Shown one piece after another: positions 38,739 to 48,079 of a stretch of 64,000 bases of DNA (within the stretch, counting starts at the first letter, position 1; each line of letters opens with the position of its first letter). Source of the DNA: Prochlorococcus sp. scB243_495L20. GTDB taxonomy: Bacteria; Cyanobacteriota; Cyanobacteriia; PCC-6307; Cyanobiaceae. The DNA lies in the NCBI GenBank assembly GCA_000634215.1, contig JFLX01000001.1, positions 474,732 to 538,731 on the forward strand. The letters run 5' to 3'. Under the pieces are notes generated by a model. The model made no database searches and was not told the origin of the DNA. It was given only the letters and a program-made list of their open reading frames with translations. The position numbers and the translations under genes are program-made.

Positions 38739-38987
38739 TTAACTTCCAGAAGGTTTCAAAATTTTTTCTACAATATCGGCGTTGATTATAGTGATCTCTC
38801 CATTGTCAATATTGGCAACTTGAAACAAGGTCCATGAATTTGGATTTCTAGCTCCTCCAATACAGTCGATAACTTGACCGACCCAATAATTTTCATCCTT
38901 TTCCTTAGTATCTTCGCAATTTTCTTTTTTAATTGCGACATAATCACCAGGCCTAACGAAAAGAAACTCAGGAGTTGCTGAGCTCAC
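38739..38987 (-). CDS. Small conserved cyanobacterial protein (DUF3104-like)
   Basis: FLFVRPGDYVAIKKE...YWVGQVIDCIGGARNPNSWTLFQVANIDNG. Confidence 0.7.
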   Translation of the reverse strand: MSSATPEFLFVRPGDYVAIKKENCEDTKEKDENYWVGQVIDCIGGARNPNSWTLFQVANIDNGEITIINADIVEKILKPSGS

Positions 38988-39083
38988 AATAAATAACTAA
39001 TAGTACATATATACTATAGTAAGTTATTAGTTTTGTTGCTGAACTTTGAATTATTTAGCAAAATAGGGGTAATTCAAAATAAA

Positions 39084-39176
39084 ATGGAATCAACTGAAAT
39101 TGCTATATTTTCAACATTATTGGGGTTAATCCTTGCTTTAACTGACGCTTATATAGAAAGAAATATTCCTGGATAG
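39084..39176 (+). CDS. Single-TM mini-protein (30 aa)
   Basis: MESTEIAIFSTLLGLILALTDAYIERNIPG; not in track. Confidence 0.5.
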   Translation: MESTEIAIFSTLLGLILALTDAYIERNIPG

Positions 39177-39193
39177 TATTTCCAATTCATTTT

Positions 39194-39325
39194 TTAAATT
39201 AAATAAGATTTAAGCTGGTCTAATATGTCGGAACGGTTGGAAACTAATTTTGTAAAAACTAAATATATCAACCCTCCCATTGCAAGCCTTCCGTTAATTT
39301 TTTCTAACTGCTTTAGTTTTCTCAA
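39194..39325 (-). CDS. High-light-inducible (Hli)-like protein, TTG start
   Basis: LRKLKQLEKINGRLAMGGLIYLVFTKLVSNRSDILDQLKSYLI has the Hlip/chlorophyll-binding core ExxNGRLAMxG; not in track. Confidence 0.6.
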   Translation of the reverse strand: MRKLKQLEKINGRLAMGGLIYLVFTKLVSNRSDILDQLKSYLI

Positions 39326-39446
39326 AAATTACCCTTGCTGTTAAATAAAATTTAAAGGGTATAGGAAATAAAAAAGTATTAATTACTTCAAAATTAAAAA
39401 AATTTTTAAAAGTTTATAGAAAAATTATTTCAAACACGAATTAAAT

Positions 39447-39584
39447 TTAAAGCCAAGCTTCTTTCATCTCAAGATAAAGTCTCTCGCTCTCAGCAGAATT
39501 AATTTTGCTTTCTGAATAAGATTGTTGCTGTTGCTGTTGCTGCTGCTGAGTTGAGTTAGTATTAGGATTTTGGACTTCGCTCAT
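39447..39584 (-). CDS. Small poly-Q protein (45 aa)
   Basis: MSEVQNPNTNSTQ(9)SYSESKINSAESERLYLEMKEAWL; not in track. Confidence 0.6.
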   Translation of the reverse strand: MSEVQNPNTNSTQQQQQQQQQSYSESKINSAESERLYLEMKEAWL

Positions 39585-39700
39585 TATTGAAAAATGAAAT
39601 TTGTGTTTATTCTCTCATATTTAGAGCTTTTTATGTAAACTTAAATTCTTAAATTTTATTTAAATTTTCTACGTTTTTAATTTTCCTGTATTGAGTTAAT

Positions 39701-39802
39701 TTATTTCGCTACAGTAGTTTTGGTATATAGGAATTTAACTTCCCAATATACAATTCCTAGAAAGATAGCACTTGCAATAATAATTTCAGAAATGGCTAGC
39801 AT
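39701..39802 (-). CDS. Single-TM mini-protein (33 aa)
   Basis: MLAISEIIIASAIFLGIVYWEVKFLYTKTTVAK. Confidence 0.45.
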   Translation of the reverse strand: MLAISEIIIASAIFLGIVYWEVKFLYTKTTVAK

Positions 39803-39952
39803 TTTATTTTTCAATACTAATTTAATTTTGGTATCAATTTACACAGAATGCAATAGGTACTAATTACATTTTTGATTTTAAAAAATCTTATTTAATAAAA
39901 TAACGCGTCGAAATAATATAAAATTTTAAGTTATATATATTATTTTATTTCC

Positions 39953-40387
39953 GTGGGAAATTTCATAAATTCAACAACTCTTATACCTTTAATACCTTTA
40001 GTAACCTCTTTATTTATTCTTATTTTATTGGCAAGTTTTAACAGAACACTAAACAGGTTAACAAAACCAGTTACTGCACTGGTTGCATTATCTTTATTAA
40101 GTTCTGCTTTTATAAGCTTATTTGACTATTTTAAGAAAATAGAAGAAGAATTAGTTTTATCTGAATTTATCAAATTTTTTGAAGAAAAAAATTTAGTTAT
40201 ACATCTCAATTTAGTAAATGAAAAAATTATAATTTTTTTCTTATTAATAATGATATTAATTATTGGAATATCTTTTTATAAATTGCCTAGAAAAAAAGGG
40301 TATGTCTCATTAATGATTAGCCTAGGATTAATTTCTTCTTCGGTGATTCTCTCAATATTACTAATAGATTTCTCAGCACTAATCTAA
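39953..40387 (+). CDS. Hypothetical membrane protein (NdhF N-terminus-like)
   Basis: TLIPLIPLVTSLFILILLASFNRTLNRLTKPVTALVALSLLSSAFISL; four predicted TMs. Confidence 0.65.
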   Translation: MGNFINSTTLIPLIPLVTSLFILILLASFNRTLNRLTKPVTALVALSLLSSAFISLFDYFKKIEEELVLSEFIKFFEEKNLVIHLNLVNEKIIIFFLLIMILIIGISFYKLPRKKGYVSLMISLGLISSSVILSILLIDFSALI

Positions 40388-40893
40388 ACTGTTGTAAGCA
40401 TTGACAAAGCTTGGTTAAGTTCTTGGACATGATTTAATTCATCTTGAGCAATTTCTTTTATTTTTTGATCATTTGGATTATCTATTAAATATTTGGAATA
40501 AGTTTCAAATGCATGTTCTTCGATTTTTATATTGACGTCATAAGCATTAGCTGGAGAGAAAAAATAATAAAAAACCATAATCCAGTAATAGACAAGCACA
40601 AGGTGTCTTGCAAAAAATCTATCAATCCAGAATCTATCTCCCCCTCTTTTTTCCATTTCTTTAAGATGCTCAGTTTCGTTAATAGCTTGATAAAAATGTT
40701 CTTTCATTAAAATCATTGTTTTTTCATTTTTAATTCCTAAGGATTCTTTAAAATGAAGAACCGAAAGAAATGCAAAATAAGGAGATCTAGCTATTACTTC
40801 TAAAACCCAAAATCTTTGTAAAGATCTACCAGAGTATATGAAGTCTAAGAAGTTAACAGTACTATTCAAAATCAAAGAATTTAATTTCTTCAT
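40384..40893 (-). CDS. ptox: Plastoquinol terminal oxidase / alternative oxidase-like diiron protein
   Basis: LEVIARSPYFAFLSVLHFKESLG, NETEHLKEMEKRGGDRFWIDRFFARH, EEHAFETYSKYL, DELNHV diiron ligands. Confidence 0.9.
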   Translation of the reverse strand: MKKLNSLILNSTVNFLDFIYSGRSLQRFWVLEVIARSPYFAFLSVLHFKESLGIKNEKTMILMKEHFYQAINETEHLKEMEKRGGDRFWIDRFFARHLVLVYYWIMVFYYFFSPANAYDVNIKIEEHAFETYSKYLIDNPNDQKIKEIAQDELNHVQELNQALSMLTTV

Positions 40894-41047
40894 AAATACC
40901 TTTTTCTTTAAGTATAATTACTTAGCCACCTTAGGTCTATAATGTATTTAAGTAATTAACCAAAAATTAATATTTATATTCTAAAAATTGTTATTTCCAT
41001 TGAAATATTTTTTTTTCATGCATTAATTGGATAGATAAAAATTTTAT

Positions 41048-41188
41048 ATGACAACTACTGAAAAAATTGCAAATGCCAAAAAGAGGATTGATGAATTAGA
41101 AAGACTTATAAAATATTGGAACGATTCAGAACTTGATGAGGCAAAAATAGTAAACTTCAATATCAACAGTGTAAATAAAGTTGCTTAG
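41048..41188 (+). CDS. Small hypothetical protein (46 aa)
   Basis: MTTTEKIANAKKRIDELERLIKYWNDSELDEAKIVNFNINSVNKVA. Confidence 0.55.
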   Translation: MTTTEKIANAKKRIDELERLIKYWNDSELDEAKIVNFNINSVNKVA

Positions 41189-41334
41189 ATTTTGAAGATT
41201 AAGGCTGATTAACTTATCTACTTAAAGAGATTTAATATCTTTCAGGTTTCGAATATTGTTTAATTTATAAATAGAGCAATTAAACCTATTCTCAAAAACG
41301 GAAAGGAAGAAATAGTCTAAAAGAAAAAATCTAT

Positions 41335-41448
41335 ATGAAAACCTTCTCAAAAAAATATTTAGTACCGATTAAATTTATACCATGGTTTTTTTGGGTATTT
41401 ATATCTTTTGTGGGTATATATTTGTGTAAGATAGCCTGGGTAAATTGA
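41335..41448 (+). CDS. Single-TM mini-protein (37 aa)
   Basis: MKTFSKKYLVPIKFIPWFFWVFISFVGIYLCKIAWVN. Confidence 0.5.
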   Translation: MKTFSKKYLVPIKFIPWFFWVFISFVGIYLCKIAWVN

Positions 41449-41461
41449 ATAATTAATGAAA

Positions 41462-41770
41462 CTAACTTCTTCTTAGCCAACCAGGGGCACCTCCAAACCA
41501 ATCCGATATATCATCTTCATTTGGGTTGAAATGATTTTCTTTATCTAGTCCATCTATCCCAAATGATTGCAAGAGGTTATCAATCCCCCTATCATTTTTT
41601 GTACCATTCCTTCTAAAGCTGTTAGCTTTTTTCAGCCAAAGAGAAATTGTAGAGTTATGGTATGCAAATTTCTCAACATATATCCTTTCTTCTAATGTAA
41701 TTGATTTATCTTGAGCAATTCTTTTAATTATTCCTTGGATCTTTAGTCTTTTTGAATTACTAAGAAGCAT
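41462..41770 (-). CDS. Hypothetical protein
   Basis: 102 aa, ends WFGGAPGWLRRS; no overlapping competitor. Confidence 0.65.
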   Translation of the reverse strand: MLLSNSKRLKIQGIIKRIAQDKSITLEERIYVEKFAYHNSTISLWLKKANSFRRNGTKNDRGIDNLLQSFGIDGLDKENHFNPNEDDISDWFGGAPGWLRRS

Positions 41771-42070
41771 TTTTAATAAATTTATTATTCTTTTTATAGG
41801 AAGGATTACTAAATATATCTTGTCAATATTAATTTCAACAAATTAACCCTCTTAAAAGGTTTTTAAGCAGGAAAAGTTTTAAGACACTAAAAAAAGGGAT
41901 CAATAAGTTACTGATGATACGTTTATTCATTTATCAAACTTATACTTCCTACAAGTCAGATAATAAAAATCAATCCATTTATGAGGATACTTTAAACTTA
42001 AGATAAGTGGATACAACTGTTGCACTATAGTAAAAATGTACTAATATTAGTACAGATGTATTATTAAGAT

Positions 42071-42277
42071 ATGAAAGTGATTTCATCTTCTCCTTATGCC
42101 CCTTTTAATTCAAAAGAGTGGAATTCTCTAATAAGCAAAAATTCAAAGTTTGAAAATACTCCAATAAAGATTCAAAAAAAATTTTATAGAACTTTTACTC
42201 TAAAAAAAAGTGAAAAAGATGAACTTTTGCAAGAGAAGTATGAATTGCATAAACAAATGCAACTTGTATTCGGATAG
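42071..42277 (+). CDS. Hypothetical protein
   Basis: 68 aa basic ORF. Confidence 0.5.
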   Translation: MKVISSSPYAPFNSKEWNSLISKNSKFENTPIKIQKKFYRTFTLKKSEKDELLQEKYELHKQMQLVFG

Positions 42278-42366
42278 AAAATATTAACTAACAATCTTTT
42301 TATTGAATATTATTTTACGAGATCCAATTTTTTGTTAGATTAGTAGAAATACAAAAAGGATTTAAT

Positions 42367-42657
42367 TTGGCTGTAGATCGAGAACTTTTAAAAGAAGTTA
42401 CCCAAGAACTTTGGAATACCGTAAAAAAACTAAGACCTGAAATTGATCGGCAAACTCGACTTCAATTAGTTTTAAAGGCCTTATTAACAATTGGAGATTT
42501 GCCAGATCAAATGCAAGCTGCCATGGTAGTAGGTGTTTGCGCAGAAATGGATAAGAGTGATGTTGATAATGTTGGAACTAATTCGCAAACTCAAGATTCA
42601 AGCGGAGTTGATACTTCTACAGGTAGAAAAGTAGTCAGAAGAAGTTCAGCTAAATAA
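42367..42657 (+). CDS. Hypothetical protein (TTG start)
   Basis: 96 aa, MAVDRELLKEVTQELWNTVKKLRPEIDRQTRLQLVLKALLTIGDLP. Confidence 0.65.
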   Translation: MAVDRELLKEVTQELWNTVKKLRPEIDRQTRLQLVLKALLTIGDLPDQMQAAMVVGVCAEMDKSDVDNVGTNSQTQDSSGVDTSTGRKVVRRSSAK

Positions 42658-42668
42658 ACCTTAAACTA

Positions 42669-42926
42669 TCATCCTTTAATTTTCTTTGATTCGTTTTTAT
42701 TAAGTCTATTGAATAGGTAATATGAAATTACAAGTAAGAGAGGAACGAATATTGAATGTAAAGTCATCATTAATTCTGTTTGGCCCATTCCTATGAGATT
42801 TGACTCGCTTGGAAGTTGTTCTGACCAAGTGCCAACTAAATGCCATGCTTGAGGAAATGATAAGAAAAACATATAAGAGCTATAAGTTAAGTTTATGTTC
42901 AGATAAAGAATATCATTATTGAACAT
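42669..42926 (-). CDS. Hypothetical membrane protein
   Basis: 85 aa with two hydrophobic stretches. Confidence 0.6.
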   Translation of the reverse strand: MFNNDILYLNINLTYSSYMFFLSFPQAWHLVGTWSEQLPSESNLIGMGQTELMMTLHSIFVPLLLVISYYLFNRLNKNESKKIKG

Positions 42927-42989
42927 TTTTGCTTTCTTTATTCTTATTTCTTAACTAAGTATTTGTAGAGTTATAAAAAAGAACTTGAT

Positions 42990-44519
42990 TCATAAATTTA
43001 TTTTTTTAAGAAGAGTTTTAAATTCTTTTTTACCAATAATTTTTTCAGCTGCGTAAGCGCCACTTGCTGAAACAGCAGGAATTCCAATACCTGGAAATGT
43101 ACTTGCACCGCAAGTAAATAAATTTTTCACTGGAGTTTTGCAGCCTGGGAAAAGACCTTTTGCTGCAGATAATGCAGGGCCATAACTACCGCAATAGGTA
43201 TTTGTGAATTTTTTATGAGTGATTGGGGTTCCTAGCATCTTTAAATCAATCCTTTCATCAATATCAGGGATGAATTTTCGCACTGCTTTAAAGAAAATTG
43301 AACATCTTTCTTCTTTCAAATTTCTATATTCTAAGTCCTTTGGATTTAGGTTTTCCCAAATTTCCCAAGGTTCATTTGCGGGAGTATATCCATGAAGAAC
43401 ATGTTTTCCTTTAGGGGCCATATTTTTATCTAAAACAGATGGGATTGAAAATACAGCTATATTTCTTTCTGCGGTTATACCTTTTCCCCACTCATCAACA
43501 TGTATCGCATGTATTGGCAAATCTTCAAGACCATCAGCATTAAAACCTAGATGTACATGAAGGAAAGAATCACATTTATTTGGATTCAACACTTTTGTAT
43601 TCCATCTTTTTGAAATTTCATTTGGAATTAACTTTTTTAAATTCCATATATCAGTATTCGTGACAACAGATTCACAACTATAACTAGAACCATTATTAAG
43701 AGTTATACCTGTGGCTAAATTTTTATTGAAGTTAATTGTCTTTACTCTCGAAGAAAGAATTAATTCTCCTCCATTTTTTTTAAATCCATTAATTAAGGCT
43801 TTTACGATAGATTCACTACCTCCTTTGGGGTATTCAAGGTATGAATTTGGTTCAAACCATTCATTAAATAAAGTAGCCATCGCAGCTGTATTTGTATCAT
43901 GCATTGACATACCACTTATCAAAAAGCTCAACAAATCAACCCAATTTCTGAGAAAAGGATCCTCTAGATGATTATTAACTAAATTCCCAAAGCCTTTATT
44001 AATTTTTGGTATTTGATTAATATTAGGTAAAAATTTTGAGGTTAAATTTATTAGATCTAAGAAATTTATTGATTCGGGAGAAAATGAGAGTAAAGGTATT
44101 TCATTTATTATTTGGCTAAGAGGTTTTATTCCGGAAATAAATGATTCCCATTCTTTAACAGAATTCTCACCTCTTAAAGTTTTAATTGTTTTTTTAAAAG
44201 GTTCTTCCCCCACATCAAGATTAAAATTGCCTTCTGGGACAATTACTTGCCAACCTTTGTATTGAAATAGTTCAACTTCTTCATCAAGTAATTTAAGAAT
44301 TTGCCCTAAGGGGTTAGTTGTCGGCCATTTACCTATTCCACTCCATAATGAAGGACCTGATTCGAAAGTATAACCTTTTCTTTTGAAACTGTGTGCAACA
44401 CCTCCAGGCTGAGTATGTGCTTCACATATGAGTACTGTTTTTCCTGATAAGGCTAAAATTGAACCACAGCATAAACCTCCTATTCCACTACCGACTATTA
44501 CAACATCGTAGTTTTTCAT
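42990..44519 (-). CDS. Phytoene desaturase / carotenoid isomerase (CrtI/CrtH)-type oxidoreductase
   Basis: DVVIVGSGIGGLCCGSILALSGKTVLICEAHTQPGGVAHSFKRKGYTFESGPSLWSG; C-terminal LFTCGASTFPGIGIPAVSASGAYAAE. Confidence 0.9.
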   Translation of the reverse strand: MKNYDVVIVGSGIGGLCCGSILALSGKTVLICEAHTQPGGVAHSFKRKGYTFESGPSLWSGIGKWPTTNPLGQILKLLDEEVELFQYKGWQVIVPEGNFNLDVGEEPFKKTIKTLRGENSVKEWESFISGIKPLSQIINEIPLLSFSPESINFLDLINLTSKFLPNINQIPKINKGFGNLVNNHLEDPFLRNWVDLLSFLISGMSMHDTNTAAMATLFNEWFEPNSYLEYPKGGSESIVKALINGFKKNGGELILSSRVKTINFNKNLATGITLNNGSSYSCESVVTNTDIWNLKKLIPNEISKRWNTKVLNPNKCDSFLHVHLGFNADGLEDLPIHAIHVDEWGKGITAERNIAVFSIPSVLDKNMAPKGKHVLHGYTPANEPWEIWENLNPKDLEYRNLKEERCSIFFKAVRKFIPDIDERIDLKMLGTPITHKKFTNTYCGSYGPALSAAKGLFPGCKTPVKNLFTCGASTFPGIGIPAVSASGAYAAEKIIGKKEFKTLLKKINL

Positions 44520-44558
44520 TAAATATTTACTTTATTCTTCTCGTAAAACTAATGAGTT

Positions 44559-44669
44559 TTAGACGAATGTATTAGTTGAAGTTGTGATGCTTAGTACAAC
44601 AGCAAGGAAAAATATGTAAGGAACAGCTTTTAGGGGTATGTATCCTTGGCTTTTAGAGATGAAATCCAT
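44559..44669 (-). CDS. Single-TM mini-protein (36 aa)
   Basis: MDFISKSQGYIPLKAVPYIFFLAVVLSITTSTNTFV. Confidence 0.5.
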   Translation of the reverse strand: MDFISKSQGYIPLKAVPYIFFLAVVLSITTSTNTFV

Positions 44670-44820
44670 TAATTTAGTTACTTTATGTAAATATACTAAC
44701 GTGAACTTGTTCCTTATGTGTGCCAAAAAATTATTTTTTTGGAAATATATTGAAACAAAGAAATCTTTTTTTTGGAGAGATTTTTAACTAAGAACATTTT
44801 TTATGAAGTTATCTTAGTAT

Positions 44821-45330
44821 TTGATTCCTAGATTAAAATCTATTATGAAAAATTTTCCTGATATTAATGAGATAAAACTATTAGAAAAAAATTCCCAAAA
44901 AAATGGTACCGGAATTGTATATGAGGAATTGTTAGGAATATGGAAGTTTAAGTATGTATGGGGGAAGAAGTCAGATGAAATCAAAAATATACCCAGTTCG
45001 ATTCTCCAAGTATTGTCGGCAAGACTCGAATTGAAAAGTAAAAATAAAGATGATCAAATAAAATACGATATAAAAAATTCAATTAATTTCGGATTATTAA
45101 ATATTACTTTTATAGGCAGCGCAGAATTAAAAGGTAGCAGACCTTTATTGGCTTTCTATTTTGAAGAATTGAAAATTAGTATTATTAGTTTTCCTATATT
45201 TAATAAGGAATTAAAAAAACCAGAAAATAAAAAAATGCCTTTTTTCTCACTTGTAGGAATTAGCACTAAAGATAATTGGTTATGTGCTCGCGGCAGGGGC
45301 GGAGGGCTTGCAATATGGGTTAAGTCTTAA
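44821..45330 (+). CDS. Hypothetical, possible PAP/fibrillin-like
   Basis: EELLGIWKFKYVW near N-terminus, C-terminal WLCARGRGGGLAIWVKS resembles fibrillin-type proteins. Confidence 0.55.
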   Translation: MIPRLKSIMKNFPDINEIKLLEKNSQKNGTGIVYEELLGIWKFKYVWGKKSDEIKNIPSSILQVLSARLELKSKNKDDQIKYDIKNSINFGLLNITFIGSAELKGSRPLLAFYFEELKISIISFPIFNKELKKPENKKMPFFSLVGISTKDNWLCARGRGGGLAIWVKS

Positions 45331-45331
45331 T

Positions 45332-45547
45332 TTAGTGGTATTCTCCTGGATGATCTACCTTTCTTACTGTAACTTTATCAACTTTTTGCCCATTAAATCT
45401 TAAGAGATCATCTCCCGAAAAGTCATAACCTAAGCGTTGACCAATTAGTGCTACATCATCTGCTGTAGAGGATGAAGTAACCTGCTTTTTTAATTCTTCA
45501 TCAGATTGCATCTTAATTAAAAATTTTCTTATTTCAGGAAAACTCAT
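45332..45547 (-). CDS. Nif11-domain small protein
   Basis: EIRKFLIKMQSDEELKKQVTSSSTADDVALIGQRLGYDFSGDDLLRF fits the Nif11 leader fold. Confidence 0.75.
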   Translation of the reverse strand: MSFPEIRKFLIKMQSDEELKKQVTSSSTADDVALIGQRLGYDFSGDDLLRFNGQKVDKVTVRKVDHPGEYH

Positions 45548-45638
45548 TACTAGAATTTGATTGATTGATGTTAAAGAAATTTATAAAATCTTTTTCTTAG
45601 CAAGAACAAGATAAATAGATAACTATTATACTATCTTT

Positions 45639-45956
45639 ATGACTTACTTATTCCTCTATTTAGTTTGCATAATTTTAATATGGTGGACATATCGTGTCGG
45701 TTGGCTTGAGGCCCTCAAAACAGTAGTTAAAGTTATAGTCCCCTCGGCGCTTATTATTTTATTTAATATAAAAGCCGGAAGATTACTTTTTAAAAGTCCT
45801 GTAGTCGGTTTATTAAGCGCTTTGCCTACCTCTATTTTTATATTTAGAGGTTCATTACCTTTAGTTGGTTATATAAATAACTGGATTGAAAATAAAATAA
45901 ATAAGTATGATGATTCGGAAGTTATAGATACTGATTCTGTGCCTTTAGATGATTAA
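45639..45956 (+). CDS. Hypothetical membrane protein
   Basis: 105 aa, 2-3 TMs, acidic tail. Confidence 0.65.
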   Translation: MTYLFLYLVCIILIWWTYRVGWLEALKTVVKVIVPSALIILFNIKAGRLLFKSPVVGLLSALPTSIFIFRGSLPLVGYINNWIENKINKYDDSEVIDTDSVPLDD

Positions 45957-45957
45957 T

Positions 45958-46350
45958 TTAATCAAATCCAAGAAATAATTCTTTGTGTACAACAAGAACA
46001 TCAAATAAAGTTGTTCCATTGATAGGACTTAATGGGACTTTGTCTATATTCAATGCTTCTGCGCAAATTAAATGAGCATCCCATTTTGTATTGTGATCAC
46101 TTATTTCAATTGACCACTCAATTACTTTTTTAAAATGATCTGGCATTTCCGAACCAATTTTTCTGCAAATTTGACATAGAACTGACAAAAGAGGAGGTTT
46201 TGATGGCCTTTTTAAATCCTTAACTAGACTAGGTTGTGTAAAAACACTTGTATAGCGGATATAATCTATCAATTCATATTCTTCTTTAGTAAGAGCTGCT
46301 TTATCTAATGCTCTTTCAAATTCGTATATGGGGGTTATGGGCCTATCCAA
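45958..46350 (-). CDS. Hypothetical protein
   Basis: 130 aa, cleanly spaced between neighbours. Confidence 0.65.
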   Translation of the reverse strand: MDRPITPIYEFERALDKAALTKEEYELIDYIRYTSVFTQPSLVKDLKRPSKPPLLSVLCQICRKIGSEMPDHFKKVIEWSIEISDHNTKWDAHLICAEALNIDKVPLSPINGTTLFDVLVVHKELFLGFD

Positions 46351-46354
46351 GATA

Positions 46355-46621
46355 TTATTTTTTGCTATTTTCTGAATCTATATTTTCTTGATTAATTTCG
46401 TTGGTTTGGTTGCTTTCTATAGATTTAGGAGATTCATCTTTATCTTCTTCGTTCATAACTTGGTCGATTTCATTTTGAAATTCATTCGACGCTTTTTTAA
46501 GACTTTTCAAAGTTTTACCAAGCTGTTTTCCTAATTCTGGAAGCTTTTTTGGACCAAAAATTAAAAGAGCTAAGATAAGTATTACAGTAACTTCAGGCAA
46601 ACCTACACCAAAAATATTCAT
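46355..46621 (-). CDS. tatA: Sec-independent translocase TatA/E
   Basis: MNIFGVGLPEVTVILILALLIFGPKKLPELGKQLGKTLKSLKKASNEF. Confidence 0.95.
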   Translation of the reverse strand: MNIFGVGLPEVTVILILALLIFGPKKLPELGKQLGKTLKSLKKASNEFQNEIDQVMNEEDKDESPKSIESNQTNEINQENIDSENSKK

Positions 46622-46711
46622 AACTGATAACTATTTAACTAATTAGGAAATCTACTATTAAATATAGTCAAATCATGTGAAAATTTCATTCTCGGAAAAG
46701 CTTTTTTAATA

Positions 46712-46849
46712 TTAAAAAATTTTGAAAAATATTATTGTTATTGATACTCCTTTAAAGAAAACTAACCAAAGTAATTGATAATCACTCAAGTTAAATTTTT
46801 TTTGGTACCAATTTATAAGAGTTTTATGTTTATCTATTAATTTTCTCAT
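46712..46849 (-). CDS. Small membrane protein (45 aa)
   Basis: MRKLIDKHKTLINWYQKKFNLSDYQLLWLVFFKGVSITIIFFKIF. Confidence 0.5.
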   Translation of the reverse strand: MRKLIDKHKTLINWYQKKFNLSDYQLLWLVFFKGVSITIIFFKIF

Positions 46850-47024
46850 TTTCACCAAGATTATTTATCGCTATCACTTATTTTATCTTAATTTCTTATA
46901 TTAATTTATAGAAATCCTAGATTCTACTCAAATTAGATCATTATATTAAATTTTAATCTTTTTCTAAATTAATTTTTTTCTAAATTATCGAAACTATTCG
47001 CTAAATATTTACCTTTTAAAAAAA

Positions 47025-47264
47025 ATGAAGTACTTATTTGTTGTTTTTTACCTTTTTTTTCTAATTTATCCAGCTGAAGCCGTTACCACAAAAATGTTTA
47101 AAGTATTGGATACCTGTGCAAGATATCGACTCGGTGAGATTAATGCTAATGAGGCTATAGAAAAACTAAAATTAAGATTAACGAATTCTTCCACTAGTCA
47201 GCCAAAGGACTTAGTAAAAAAATATTGTTCAGTATTTACTCCAAATGAAAAAATTGAATTTTAA
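47025..47264 (+). CDS. Small exported protein with conserved-looking Cys
   Basis: Signal peptide MKYLFVVFYLFFLIYPAEA then soluble domain with C...C. Confidence 0.6.
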   Translation: MKYLFVVFYLFFLIYPAEAVTTKMFKVLDTCARYRLGEINANEAIEKLKLRLTNSSTSQPKDLVKKYCSVFTPNEKIEF

Positions 47265-47280
47265 TCTTAGAAATACATAT

Positions 47281-47415
47281 TTAATTTTCCTTTTTTGAAT
47301 AATTTTTAGCTTTGTTTCGTATTTCTTTAACTTTTTTAAAATTAGTTATTTTTAAGTTTAAAATAACTCCCAAAAAAAGAATAAGAAATAAAAAAATATA
47401 AATAATTAATTCCAT
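47281..47415 (-). CDS. Single-TM mini-protein (44 aa)
   Basis: MELIIYIFLFLILFLGVILNLKITNFKKVKEIRNKAKNYSKKEN. Confidence 0.5.
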   Translation of the reverse strand: MELIIYIFLFLILFLGVILNLKITNFKKVKEIRNKAKNYSKKEN

Positions 47416-47564
47416 ATTATTGAATTAATAAATTCACCCTAGTTTATTTCAATAATTTTTTAGTATCTTTTAAAACAAAAAAACTGACTTTAATATCAGT
47501 TATTTACTTTAAGGCCACAAAAAAAACACATTAACCTCTAATATGGAACTTTATAAGAATCATT

Positions 47565-48014
47565 GTGCAGGTTGGAGATAAAATTCCAGAATTTTCTTTA
47601 CTGGATCAAAATGGAGTTAAAAGATCAAATAAGGGATTAAAAACCCCTCTTGTTTTGTTTTTTTATCCAAAAGATGATACGCCGGGTTGCACTATAGAAG
47701 TTTGCGGATTTAGAGATAAATATGACTTATTTAAAGTATTAGGGGCACAAGTTTGGGGAGTAAGTAATGGAAGTACCTCAAGTCATTTGGCATTTGCTAA
47801 TAAAAATAAATTACAATATCCACTACTTTGTGATACGAATGACTCTCTAAGGAAAACTTTTAAAGTTCCTAAAGTATTAGGTTTTATGGATGGTAGAGTA
47901 ACTTACGTTATTGATCGCAAAGGAACAGTTAGGCATATTTTTAGAGATTTATTGAATGGTCCTGAACACATTAAAGAGGCTATTAGAGTACTTAAGGAAA
48001 TTCAAAATCAATAA
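47565..48014 (+). CDS. bcp: Peroxiredoxin (Bcp/PrxQ family)
   Basis: VGDKIPEFSLLDQNG...VLFFYPKDDTPGCTIEVCGFRD. Confidence 0.95.
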   Translation: MQVGDKIPEFSLLDQNGVKRSNKGLKTPLVLFFYPKDDTPGCTIEVCGFRDKYDLFKVLGAQVWGVSNGSTSSHLAFANKNKLQYPLLCDTNDSLRKTFKVPKVLGFMDGRVTYVIDRKGTVRHIFRDLLNGPEHIKEAIRVLKEIQNQ

Positions 48015-48079
48015 ATTATTATTCAAAGAATTTTAGATTAATAAGTTTTGTTTTATTATATTTTCAGTTTTTTAAATAT

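Noticed and set aside
39501-39560. Possible CRISPR or tandem-repeat array
   Set aside because: The ttgctg repeats are an in-frame poly-Gln codon tract; no repeat-spacer array seen anywhere in the window.
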